This document shows positions 51,789 to 59,970 of a stretch of DNA of 64,000 nt, in pieces (the stretch's first letter is position 1; every line of letters starts with the position of its first letter). The stretch lies in assembly GCF_042658845.1 (NCBI RefSeq), contig NZ_JBHSRI010000004.1, positions 1 through 64,000 on the forward strand, given 5' to 3'. A program made the position numbers and the translations under genes. Under the pieces are notes generated by a model. That model worked only from the letters and a program-made list of their open reading frames with translations. It was not told the DNA's origin and ran no database searches. The DNA comes from Paenisporosarcina macmurdoensis (GTDB lineage Bacteria > Bacillota > Bacilli > Bacillales_A > Planococcaceae).

Positions 51789-52568
51789 TCATTTTTGATC
51801 AACGAACTCTAAGATGAAATCTAAAAATAACAAGGGCTGTTCGACATTTGGAGCATGTCCAGATTGATTAAATTCCACAAACGTAGCATTCGGAATTAAC
51901 CTCGCCGTTTCGCGACCTACATCTGGTGGGTTTAAACCGTCATGAACGCCACTAATAACGAGCGTTTCTGCGGTGATTCGATACAAATCTTCACTGAAAT
52001 CAAATCCTTCTAATGCCTCATTAGCGACCGAAACCTCTTTAGGTGTTAAGGAAGGAGTTTGTTGTCCTGCTTTGTAACTCCACTTGCCGACAGCTCCTAA
52101 ATCATGAAAAATGTATGGAGATACTTTGAGCACTTTCTCCGAAAAGTCTAATCCTTCAAGGTCATCTGCGTGTTTTTCAAAGAGGGCTTCCATCGAAGAC
52201 GTTTTGCCTTGTGACTTCGTTGCCACTAACATCAATTTCTTGACACGCTCGGGTGAAGCAATGGCCACACCTTGCGCGATGTAACTACCCATCGAAACGC
52301 CAAGTAAATGCGTTTCTTCGATTTTTAAGTGGTCAAGTAAGCGAAGTACATCGGCGACATGATCATCCAATGTATACGAAGACGGTTTTTCAGAATCACC
52401 ATGTCCACGTGCATCAAGGACGATGGTGCGAAAATACTTTTTGAAAATCTTTACTTCTTCTTCAAACATATGGCGATTCCCAGTTAAACCATGCAACAAA
52501 ACAAATGGCTCGCCCGTTCCGTGTTCTTCATATGTTAAAATCGTGCCATTACTAGTAAATGTCGACAT
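51789..52568 (-). CDS. Alpha/beta hydrolase
   Basis: A 259-residue alpha/beta hydrolase: oxyanion HGLTGN, nucleophile elbow GVSMGSY, acid D in SGVHDGLNP and the histidine in SGHAPN. The layout suits small esterases or carbolactone hydrolases of the MhpC/PcaD type; substrate unknown. ATG 52568 follows AGAGGTGA; an earlier in-frame start has no site. Confidence 0.88.
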   Translation of the reverse strand: MSTFTSNGTILTYEEHGTGEPFVLLHGLTGNRHMFEEEVKIFKKYFRTIVLDARGHGDSEKPSSYTLDDHVADVLRLLDHLKIEETHLLGVSMGSYIAQGVAIASPERVKKLMLVATKSQGKTSSMEALFEKHADDLEGLDFSEKVLKVSPYIFHDLGAVGKWSYKAGQQTPSLTPKEVSVANEALEGFDFSEDLYRITAETLVISGVHDGLNPPDVGRETARLIPNATFVEFNQSGHAPNVEQPLLFLDFILEFVDQK

Positions 52569-52658
52569 CAGGTCACCTCTACTTTCATTTTCCCACATGA
52601 TGATTATGTAAACTTTCCTCCATTAACTTGTCCAATGCGACTACCTCAGAAGAGCTTC

Positions 52659-52690
52659 AAAAATAAATGAGAGCGCTTATTCGCGCTCTC
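52659..52690 (-). terminator. Terminator of YjcZ peptide 2
   Basis: On the minus strand, GAGAGCGC / GCGCTCTC followed by ATTTATTTTT, directly downstream of the YjcZ gene. Confidence 0.85.
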
Positions 52691-52734
52691 GGCGTGCGTG
52701 GGGAGTGGTTTTCTCTTCCGTGTGATTATTTTAA

Positions 52735-52827
52735 CTAGTAAAGAAAAGCAGCTCCGACAATAATCAATAAAATGAAAAGAACCACCAACAGAGCGAATGA
52801 AGATCCATTGTTTTTTTCGTAACCCAT
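52735..52827 (-). CDS. YjcZ-family peptide 2
   Basis: A 30-residue peptide: MGYEKNNGSSFA then TM stretch LLVVLFILLIIVGAAFLY. Matches the first copy (49980) in length and TM. TGGTGGTG precedes the ATG by six bases. It has its own terminator. Confidence 0.88.
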   Translation of the reverse strand: MGYEKNNGSSFALLVVLFILLIIVGAAFLY

Positions 52828-52992
52828 AGTTAACACCACCATTCACAGTAAGATGTTGTATTATACGCAAACTAACATCCGACATATGGGGCATCGTCAT
52901 GGGGTTCTTCTATAAATAGGTCTAAAACTATGATATCGCTAGAAAAGATGGAGTGAAATCGTTGAAAGAAATGGCATAAAAACGAAGTTTTT

Positions 52993-53550
52993 TTAGACAG
53001 AATGCCCTTGTTTCATCTTAATCCAAACCATAAAAAGGACAGCAATTGCCAACCCAAAAACAATGAATTGTCCAATACCTAGCCATTTTACAACGGCATA
53101 CGTGGTAGAAACCTCGATTAATAAAGCTGGAACCTTCCCCATACTGCTCGCCACTGCGAAGGAACCAAAGCGCATCTTACTGACCGCAGCATACAGCGTA
53201 ACTAATCCAGAAGGAACGAATGGCATTAAGCGTAAGCCGATCACTAACAAAAAGGCTTCTCGAGGAGATGCATCTAACAACTTTTTCATGCGTGGTGTGT
53301 GTTTCGACCGATGATCTACAAACTTTCGAAAGCCCTTTCGATATAACAAAAAGGCCACCAAACTTCCGGCAATCTCTCCAATAAGAGAAACTGAAAAACC
53401 TCCCCAAAAACCAAATACCGTGACATTGATGGCTGTCAGGAATGCACTCGGAAGGACACCAATTATACTAATCACGATATTCACAAGTACACTTACCAAT
53501 ATAGCCACAGGAATAGGAACCATGGCCATATAAGATTCAATTATTGCCAT
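52993..53550 (-). CDS. VTT-domain membrane protein 2
   Basis: A 185-residue membrane protein with five or six hydrophobic segments, FLTAINVTVFGFWGGFSVSLIG, a basic loop, then LVIGLRLMPFVPSGLVTLYAAVSKMRFGSF. The conserved R-x-x-P-x-x-P block is shared with the protein at 51074, suggesting they are paralogues of a DedA-type lipid-handling family. ATG 53550 follows AAGGGAG. Function unknown. Confidence 0.85.
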   Translation of the reverse strand: MAIIESYMAMVPIPVAILVSVLVNIVISIIGVLPSAFLTAINVTVFGFWGGFSVSLIGEIAGSLVAFLLYRKGFRKFVDHRSKHTPRMKKLLDASPREAFLLVIGLRLMPFVPSGLVTLYAAVSKMRFGSFAVASSMGKVPALLIEVSTTYAVVKWLGIGQFIVFGLAIAVLFMVWIKMKQGHSV

Positions 53551-53707
53551 AGAAATCTCCCTTACCAAAACTAAGATGCATTTATAGTAGCACGATTTAA
53601 CTCAACAATGGTGAGGGTATTTGGATACTAAAAAGCTAAACAAGATGACTACTCATCTTGCTTAGCTCGTAGCCGTTTATTAAGCATATTGCTTCAAGCT
53701 TGAGCAC

Positions 53708-54679
53708 CTACTCTTTAGTCAATTCACCACGCGTCAGTAATTGATTCCATGTAGCCCCGCTATCAGTCGTTTGGTAGACATCATTTTGCATGGTGACAAT
53801 CGATATTTCTTGGTCATTTGTAGGGTGTGTAGCAATATAAGTGACGGCATTATCTTTCGTCAGTTGTGGAACGGAAAGAATGTTTGCTTCTTTTGAAGCA
53901 AGGTCAATTTGCACCAACTGCACCTTATCATCTATTAACTCCGCTACGTACGCGTGATTTTTACTTAACGTCACATAGGTCACGTACATGTCTTCCTTGA
54001 ACAGTGAAAAGCTTTGGCCTGCATCCGTGGAAAGGTACAACCCTCGTTCTGTGCCAATCGCAACAGTTTCGGGTGTGTCTGGATGTGCCGCCATATTGGA
54101 CATCATATCGGCTTCAAAGCCTTTCATGTCCATAGTAGTCCATTTTTGGCCATAATCGTCTGTATAAAAGAAGCCGTTATCTAAATTGTCGGCAGGCATT
54201 TCATTAAAGACAAAGATGCGATCTGTATGATAGCTAGCCGCTAAATAATGAAAATCGATTTCGCCTGCAAACGCATATTGTTTAAATGATTCTCCAACAT
54301 TGGTACTTTTCAGTAAACCAAGAGGGTTCTCATAATCGGATCCGGGTTCTGGGTGACCGCTTGAAACAAATCCATCAGCAACCGCCTGAAAGCCCATATA
54401 ATCGTGTTTTTCGCTCGTGGTTTCTTTCCACGTTCCTTCTTCATAGAGAAGAGGTCCATTATGGCTGGCAATCATTAAAGCATCTCCAGCACCAGGGTAG
54501 CCGAGTCCGTGAATATGGTCCACTTTTACATCCGTTGCTTCCTGATAAAAACCTTCTGAAGGAGCGACGGGAGTGTCTTGAGTGGCTCTATCCTCTGTTT
54601 TTTCTTTTGTTGTCTCGTTTGATGAACAGGCAGCAAGCGTTACACTGAGCAGTCCTATCATAATCATCCATTTCTTCAT
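53708..54679 (-). CDS. F510_1955-like lipoprotein (BNR propeller)
   Basis: A 323-residue lipoprotein: lipobox LAAC, then a beta-propeller with BNR-type blocks (YTDDYGQKWTTM, LSTDAGQSFSLF, TTDSGATWNQL) and the family-typical VDHIHGLGY start. I recall such proteins as the 'F510_1955 glycosylhydrolase' family, though no activity is proven. It starts a few bases after the response regulator stop, so it is in the same operon. ATG 54679 is better placed than the GTG at 54688. Confidence 0.78.
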   Translation of the reverse strand: MKKWMIMIGLLSVTLAACSSNETTKEKTEDRATQDTPVAPSEGFYQEATDVKVDHIHGLGYPGAGDALMIASHNGPLLYEEGTWKETTSEKHDYMGFQAVADGFVSSGHPEPGSDYENPLGLLKSTNVGESFKQYAFAGEIDFHYLAASYHTDRIFVFNEMPADNLDNGFFYTDDYGQKWTTMDMKGFEADMMSNMAAHPDTPETVAIGTERGLYLSTDAGQSFSLFKEDMYVTYVTLSKNHAYVAELIDDKVQLVQIDLASKEANILSVPQLTKDNAVTYIATHPTNDQEISIVTMQNDVYQTTDSGATWNQLLTRGELTKE

Positions 54680-54688
54680 GTTCTTCAC

Positions 54689-55363
54689 TCACTTCCATTT
54701 GTAGCCGATTCCCCAAACCGTCACGATATAGTCGGACGTTGGAAATCCAGCAGTTTTAAGTTTGTCACGCAAATTGCGAATATGTGAATCGACGGTCCGT
54801 GAATCCGTACTGGCACGGTCTGGCCATACGACTGCGAGTAATTGATCACGTGTATATGTGCGAGTCGGATGAGTCATAAATGTCTCCAATAACTGAAATT
54901 CTTTTAAGGTAAGCGAAAGTGTTTGACCATTCATTTGAAACGTATAAGCAGTTAAATCTAAAATAAAACCATCTCGCACTAATACCGAAGACTCCGCAGA
55001 AGAAGACGTCCTCCTTAATACCGCGGTCACTCGAGCTACCAGTTCTTGTTCGTCAAACGGTTTAACGATATAGTCATCGGCACCAGCTTTCAAGCCTTTG
55101 ACGACATCGCTCTTATCAGACCGCGCCGTCAGCATAATAATAGGAACGTCCGATTTTTGACGAATTTCTTCGCATACTTGCCAGCCATTCATAAAAGGCA
55201 TCATGATATCTAGTATGACCAAATCGACGTCCTGCGTAGACAAAAGGTGCAAGCCCTTTTGACCATCGTCACTTGTCAGGCAACGATAGCCATGCGGTGT
55301 TAAAAATAGTTCGAGCAATTCCAACATGCGTTTTTCGTCATCGATACACAAAAATGTGGTCAT
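54689..55363 (-). CDS. OmpR-family response regulator 2
   Basis: A 224-residue regulator with receiver motifs CIDDE, D52 in LDIMMPF and the lysine in VKPFDEQ, and a C-terminal winged helix ending VWGIGYKWK. Unusually it lies downstream of its kinase gene, separated by array H and about 310 bases. It may control itself and the lipoprotein that follows it immediately. Confidence 0.9.
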   Translation of the reverse strand: MTTFLCIDDEKRMLELLELFLTPHGYRCLTSDDGQKGLHLLSTQDVDLVILDIMMPFMNGWQVCEEIRQKSDVPIIMLTARSDKSDVVKGLKAGADDYIVKPFDEQELVARVTAVLRRTSSSAESSVLVRDGFILDLTAYTFQMNGQTLSLTLKEFQLLETFMTHPTRTYTRDQLLAVVWPDRASTDSRTVDSHIRNLRDKLKTAGFPTSDYIVTVWGIGYKWK

Positions 55364-55432
55364 TCACTCACCTCGTTTCTTATATCATTTCATAGAGTTC
55401 TTAAAAAGACATCTTCGGACTTAAAGATTGGT

Positions 55433-55617
55433 TATTGTCCAATCACTTTGGCTTGTCGTCCGTTCAACTTGTGTGATCGTCCGCTCGCTGTGGTGTTGTC
55501 CATTCAACTTGAGTTATTGTCCACTCACTGTGGTTTGTCGTCCATTCAACTTGTGTGATTGTCCACTCACTGTAGCTTGTCGTCCATTCAGCTTGTGTTA
55601 TCGTCCATTCGCTTGGA
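55433..55617. repeat. 21-bp tandem array H (9 units)
   Basis: Nine units, the longest array: constant part TYGTCCAYTCAAC or CACT variants alternate, giving a 42-bp higher-order period; one unit is two bases short. The reverse complement GAATGGACGAC is the core of array D. It fills the space between the histidine kinase stop and the response regulator start. Confidence 0.93.
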
Positions 55618-55677
55618 GGAGGACATCATTCCTCCCGAGAAAGACACCAATTCCTCATGTCATGTCGCGCTTTTCTT

Positions 55678-57036
55678 TTATAGAATAACAGTGAAAATAC
55701 TACCTTTTCCTATATCACTAATCACTTCAATACGTCCTCCGTGTGCGTCAACCAACTCTTTGACGATGGCCAGTCCAAGACCAGCGCCACCGTATTCACG
55801 AGAACGCGACTTTTCAACACGAATGAGTTTCTCAAAAATCACTTCATGATCACGCGTATGAATACCGATGCCTTCATCTTCGATTCGAATAACCGTGTGC
55901 CCATCTTGGACATATACATCCAAGCGTGTGATCGAATGAATAGGGGAATATTTACGTGCATTATCTAGTAAATTCACTACGATTTGTTCGACACGAACGG
56001 GGTCAACTACCATCTCGAAATCTTCACGAATAGACAGTTCAAGATGTTTGTCTTCTAACTCAAAAGAATGTTTGACCCGTTGTAAAACAGTTGAGAAGAA
56101 GGGAGTAGCTTGAACACTTTCTTTTGAAATGGTGAAGGTGGTTTCATCCATCTGTGCTAAATCAAACAAATTCTTCACTAATTCCGTTAACCGAGCGGAT
56201 TCTTCCTCTAAAATGGACACATAGCGTTGACGTTCTTGTTCGGATAAATCATCGCGTTTTAAGACGGAAGAATACCCAGATAGATAAGTCAGTGGCGTGC
56301 GTAATTCATGGGAAATGGCTGCGAGAAACTCCATACGTTCTTTTTGGGTATGTTCGAGGTCATCAGCCAACTTTTGAATAGACGTCGACAATTCACCTAG
56401 CTCATCTCGACTCTTATGCGTCAACTTCACACGAAAATCTCCCGTACTCAAACGTTCCGTCGCTTCTTTCATGCGAATAAGTGGACGCGTAATAATACGT
56501 GATAACAATAAGTACAAGACGAATAATATCAATAGACTCGCTACACCTGCAATGCCGAAATGTGTATTTAACTTGCTCATTAAAGTATGTAAAGATGTAG
56601 TGGATTCAAACATAACTACATATCCTTGTTGCCCGGTATTCGACTCAAACGGATGAAGCGTCACGATATAATTTTCCTGTTTCCAATCGTCGACAACAAC
56701 GGAGTCTCGCGCAGGTGCAGATGCCACCTGTTGCTGAAACTGATTCGTTAAATTTTTCGAAGCGTCTGTACCTGCAAACCACTGACGATCGGCATCCAAA
56801 ATCGCCACTTGACGTTCAAGATTCGATTCCATCAGTTCGATATGCATCAATGTTTCTTCAGAATAGAAATCCTCCAATACATCTCGATGATTGGCTCCAC
56901 GCTCAAGCAGCTGCGCAAACTGTGCTTCTTCCTGCGAAGTAACTATCGTACGATGCAAATAAACCATCAGCAATCCTTCTAGGATCAACACAGCCAACAA
57001 AAAATACGCTGCCAACTTTATCGAAATGCGATTCAT
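55678..57036 (-). CDS. Sensor histidine kinase 2
   Basis: A 452-residue membrane kinase: TM1 about 10-28, extracytoplasmic loop to about 158, TM2 about 160-178, HAMP, HisKA with H243 in SHELRTPL, and HATPase boxes N (VVNLLDNARKYSP), G1 (EDEGIGI) and G2 (GGAGLGLAIV). Partner of the response regulator downstream. Ligand unknown. Confidence 0.92.
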   Translation of the reverse strand: MNRISIKLAAYFLLAVLILEGLLMVYLHRTIVTSQEEAQFAQLLERGANHRDVLEDFYSEETLMHIELMESNLERQVAILDADRQWFAGTDASKNLTNQFQQQVASAPARDSVVVDDWKQENYIVTLHPFESNTGQQGYVVMFESTTSLHTLMSKLNTHFGIAGVASLLILFVLYLLLSRIITRPLIRMKEATERLSTGDFRVKLTHKSRDELGELSTSIQKLADDLEHTQKERMEFLAAISHELRTPLTYLSGYSSVLKRDDLSEQERQRYVSILEEESARLTELVKNLFDLAQMDETTFTISKESVQATPFFSTVLQRVKHSFELEDKHLELSIREDFEMVVDPVRVEQIVVNLLDNARKYSPIHSITRLDVYVQDGHTVIRIEDEGIGIHTRDHEVIFEKLIRVEKSRSREYGGAGLGLAIVKELVDAHGGRIEVISDIGKGSIFTVIL

Positions 57037-57176
57037 TCTTTACACCGTCCTCTACTAACTGCCCCAATTGTACACGAAAAATATGAAAAAACTGTGCAGA
57101 AAAGCACCACATACACAACAAAATGCTTTAAAAGAGGTAAGATAACCATATAAAATCACTAAAAGGACTGACATAT

Positions 57177-57914
57177 ATGAAACTAGCTATCATCACCGAC
57201 ATTCACGGCAATGCACCCGCACTAAAAGCGGTCTTACAAGAAATCGACCAACACGCGGATATAGAAGAAATCTGGTGTCTTGGGGATATGATTGCGATGG
57301 GACCTGATTCAAACGAAGTACTCGATATCCTATTTGCACGTGAGGATGTCCAGATGATTACCGGCAATCACGACGAAGCCATTCTGTCACTCATTGCAGG
57401 AGAAGGGCACCCCGATAGCTACAAACACACACGCGAGCACCACGAATGGATAGCCAGTCGTCTCCATCCACAACATGTTGCCAAACTCAAAACATTGCCT
57501 CGAATGCTTGAGAAAGAACTAAATGGCACCCGAATTTTGGGTATTCACTATCATATAGAAGAAACTAAACGACAATTCCATATTCAAGATGAACCTTTTT
57601 ATACAATTTTAGAGCCCACCTTAGAAAACATGGAGATGATGTTTGGCGATTATCCCACGGATATCATTTGTTTTGGTCACCACCATCCTGAACATCTATT
57701 CCAAGCCAATGGCAAGACCTACCTAAACCCTGGAGCATTAGGTGTATCAAAAGGGGAAACTGCCTCATTTGGCATTATTGATGCATCTAGAGAGGAAGCG
57801 GAAGTCACGATCCATCAAGTACTTTATGACAAAGCCGCGTTTCTAGAAAAGTTCGAGCGTTTGCAAGTTCCTCAACGAGAGATTCTGTTTAAGTTGTTTT
57901 ATGTAGGCGAATAA
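57177..57914 (+). CDS. Calcineurin-like metallophosphoesterase
   Basis: A 245-residue soluble phosphoesterase of the YfcE/PrpE-like group: DIHGNAPALKAVL, LGDMIAMGP, ITGNHDEAIL, GIHYHIEETK, CFGHHHPEHLF and LNPGALGVS. The two-metal site is complete. Substrates in this group range from phosphodiesters to dinucleoside polyphosphates and phosphoproteins. The C-terminal tail after 200 is longer than usual for YfcE. No operon partner. Confidence 0.88.
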   Translation: MKLAIITDIHGNAPALKAVLQEIDQHADIEEIWCLGDMIAMGPDSNEVLDILFAREDVQMITGNHDEAILSLIAGEGHPDSYKHTREHHEWIASRLHPQHVAKLKTLPRMLEKELNGTRILGIHYHIEETKRQFHIQDEPFYTILEPTLENMEMMFGDYPTDIICFGHHHPEHLFQANGKTYLNPGALGVSKGETASFGIIDASREEAEVTIHQVLYDKAAFLEKFERLQVPQREILFKLFYVGE

Positions 57915-57967
57915 AAATGGGTAGTTGAGTTTGGTAAGGAATTATCATCAATTAATGCCATAAGAGA

Positions 57968-58000
57968 AACGACAAAAGATACAAATTCGGTCGTTTTTTC
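57968..58000 (+). other. Leader hairpin upstream of paralogue 1
   Basis: AACGAC...GTCGTT stem followed by TTTTT. A very similar element at 61938-61971 precedes the paralogous gene. It may be an attenuator, or the terminator of a gene now lost. Confidence 0.55.
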
Positions 58001-58159
58001 TGTCTCTCATCTAGTGAAAATTAAAAATGATTTGATTTTGGTTGTACCTTGCATTCATTAATAGTGTAATTTGTGAGATAATTATAATAAATTCATATGT
58101 AACCCCTTAGTTGGGATATAATTGAAGCAGCAGATGACAATTTAAGGAGTGAAATTTTT

Positions 58160-58594
58160 ATGACTACTGCTCGTGAATCATCAAAAGTAAATCTGGATTT
58201 TTTAGTTCATGACCTTGGTTTGCGCCAGGAAAGAAATACAAAAGTTTTTCGAAAAGGAAAATTATTTATTATCTCTCCGTCTGTACAAAATAAGAATCAC
58301 TTGTTTGAAGTTGGAGAAAACATTATGGAGTTATTTGACTCAGAAGAACAAGAAGGGTATTTATTAGTCCGCTTTAAAGAACAATTTTTAATGGCCAAAC
58401 TAAAACCATTTGAAAAGAAAATGATGGTAACCGAAACAAAATCCTCTACAACGAAGCTTCCTCCACATTGGAAGTTTAAAGTAATCGAAGCAACCAACCC
58501 ATATATTATTAACATGGGGGATAGTGATCTTAGCTATCCAATTCAAAATCCAAGTAAAAACCAACTAACTCAATTTTTTAATAAAGAAGACTAA
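58160..58594 (+). CDS. Unknown protein, paralogue 1
   Basis: A 144-residue soluble protein with ARESSKVNLDFLVHDLGLRQ, VFRKGKLFIISPSVQN, GYLLVRFKEQFLMAKLKPFE and PPHWKFKVIEA. A paralogue at 62099 matches across the whole length. I recognise no domain. Strong ribosome site AAGGAGTG. Both copies sit after a similar hairpin and without obvious operon partners. Confidence 0.7.
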   Translation: MTTARESSKVNLDFLVHDLGLRQERNTKVFRKGKLFIISPSVQNKNHLFEVGENIMELFDSEEQEGYLLVRFKEQFLMAKLKPFEKKMMVTETKSSTTKLPPHWKFKVIEATNPYIINMGDSDLSYPIQNPSKNQLTQFFNKED

Positions 58595-58608
58595 TGGTAT
58601 GATAAATG

Positions 58609-58651
58609 AAAAATAACCCCTTCAGCTTCAAATGCTGTCAGGGGTTATTTT
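58609..58651 (+). terminator. Terminator
   Basis: AAAATAACCCCTT / AGGGGTTATTTT with an inner CAGC / GCTG stem. Confidence 0.88.
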
Positions 58652-58695
58652 CAATTATGGGAATTGGAGTTCGTAAATAAGGAAGGAGCGTTTAC

Positions 58696-58803
58696 ATGAA
58701 TAGCCTATTTTTATTAGCAGGTATTGCTGTCTTTATGGTGCTAGCAGCGGTCATCATTGGCACGATCATCTTAGTTTCAAATAAATCGAAATCGAACAGT
58801 TAA
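58696..58803 (+). CDS. Small membrane peptide 1
   Basis: A 35-residue peptide: MNSLFLLAGIAVFMVLAAVI then IGTIILVSNKSKSNS. One TM helix followed by a short basic tail. AAGGAGG precedes the ATG by about nine bases. The TM-plus-KSK-x-NS tail resembles that of the next small gene, so the two may be related. No family recognised. Confidence 0.6.
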   Translation: MNSLFLLAGIAVFMVLAAVIIGTIILVSNKSKSNS

Positions 58804-58909
58804 TTCAAAATAATATATGTTCGGGAAACAACACTAAAATGGAATTAGTTTGAAATTTTTCTTTCAAATACCTAATTACTAGGTAAAATAAGGAAGAGGG
58901 GGAATTTAA

Positions 58910-59083
58910 ATGGATACTCTTATTGGATTATCACCGATTATTTTTTACATCGTATTAATAGCAGTCATCATTGTTATCTTCAAGTCGGTATCAAAAAAGT
59001 CAAAACCGAACAGTGATTTAGAGAGACGAATAAGGGATTTAGAAGAAGAGGTTCGAAATCTAAAAGATAACAGAGGCATGTAA
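58910..59083 (+). CDS. Small membrane peptide 2 with coiled coil
   Basis: A 57-residue peptide: one N-terminal TM segment (LIGLSPIIFYIVLIAVIIVI), then a basic patch KSVSKKSKPNS and a short charged helix DLERRIRDLEEEVRNLKDN with a heptad pattern. Ribosome site AAGAGGGGGAA. Followed by a terminator. The layout suggests a membrane-anchored multimerising peptide, which is inference. Confidence 0.65.
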   Translation: MDTLIGLSPIIFYIVLIAVIIVIFKSVSKKSKPNSDLERRIRDLEEEVRNLKDNRGM

Positions 59084-59110
59084 ATAATCGGATCTACTAA
59101 AGCACACGTG

Positions 59111-59141
59111 AAACGGCTCATTACATAGGAGCTGTTTTTTT
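59111..59141 (+). terminator. Terminator
   Basis: AACGGCTC / GAGCTGTT stem and a T run, ending the small-peptide unit. Confidence 0.8.
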
Positions 59142-59247
59142 GATGTCTACAAAAAAGATGAAAAGCATCTCCCACCTATTGCCAACAAATAAATATTGAT
59201 AAAAGAACATGCGTTCGCATATAATAAAGAAAAGGGAGGCGGCTTGA

Positions 59248-59475
59248 ATGAAAGACACCATTGTGAAAGGTATGAAGCGCCAAGATATTTTGGAAATGGT
59301 CTATCTTGCAAAGGACGGGAACATCACTAAACGTCGTGTGAAAGTTATTAAAACCTACCAAGACACGTTTCAAGCGTACTGTTTTACCAAGCAGGCCAAA
59401 CGCACTTTTTACTTTGACAATGTCCTAGCAGCCGTTCCAGTTATTCGAAGAGAAAGGGAGGACGTCATTTCATGA
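59248..59475 (+). CDS. Small WYL-like protein before YolD
   Basis: A 75-residue protein: DILEMVYLAKDGNITKRRVKVIKTYQDTF and YFDNVLAAVPVIRRERED. The strand pattern recalls a single WYL-like module, and such a small gene often precedes YolD-like genes in Bacillales. It overlaps the YolD gene by four bases (ATGA), so they are co-translated. Ribosome site GGGAGG. Function unknown. Confidence 0.75.
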   Translation: MKDTIVKGMKRQDILEMVYLAKDGNITKRRVKVIKTYQDTFQAYCFTKQAKRTFYFDNVLAAVPVIRREREDVIS

Positions 59476-59828
59476 AAATCAACCGTGGCCTAAAAGTAGA
59501 TGGTGACCTGAAAGATCGCGGCAAGATTAAGTGGACGGCCATGATGCTGCCAGAGCACGTGGCCGAACTCCGCAAATGGCAAGAAGATTACGACAAGGTG
59601 AAAAAACCAGAACTGGATGAATTCGATTACGACACGATGCAAGAAGAAATCGAACGTGCACTCATTAGCGAAATGGAAACACGACTGACCTCGTGGAAAA
59701 ACGGCAAACTCCACTATCATCGCGGTATTATCAAGCAAGCCAACAACCAGCACCTTCGCTACGAAGATCCATACGGCATCCACCAGCTCCCACTTGACGA
59801 ACTCGTCGGCGTCTTTGTTATGGGGTAA
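59472..59828 (+). CDS. YolD-like protein
   Basis: A 118-residue protein with the YolD-like block DRGKIKWTAMMLPEHVAELR at the N terminus, a helical middle and a C-terminal half like the small upstream protein (YHRGIIKQANNQHL, DELVGVFVMG). YolD-like proteins occur near Y-family polymerases and in prophages, but none is near. Overlap with the preceding gene suggests a complex. Confidence 0.85.
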   Translation: MKINRGLKVDGDLKDRGKIKWTAMMLPEHVAELRKWQEDYDKVKKPELDEFDYDTMQEEIERALISEMETRLTSWKNGKLHYHRGIIKQANNQHLRYEDPYGIHQLPLDELVGVFVMG

Positions 59829-59842
59829 CCTTTAGTGAACAG

Positions 59843-59879
59843 AAAAAACCTCTTTAGCCAATCACTAAAGAGGTTTTTT
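59843..59879. terminator. Bidirectional terminator
   Basis: AAAAAACCTCTTTAG / CTAAAGAGGTTTTTT, near-perfect, between the YolD and GGDEF genes. Confidence 0.92.
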
Positions 59880-59970
59880 CTATGTGCAAATTACTAACGG
59901 CTATGACTCCACGAACTTTCTCTACCACATAAGTCACTAGATGACGATTAAACTCATAAAAGTGATGGTT

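Noticed and set aside
339..55617. The 21-bp arrays as CRISPR arrays
   Set aside because: Repeats and variable parts are far too short (21 bp total), no cas genes are visible, and the constant parts differ between loci and vary within arrays.
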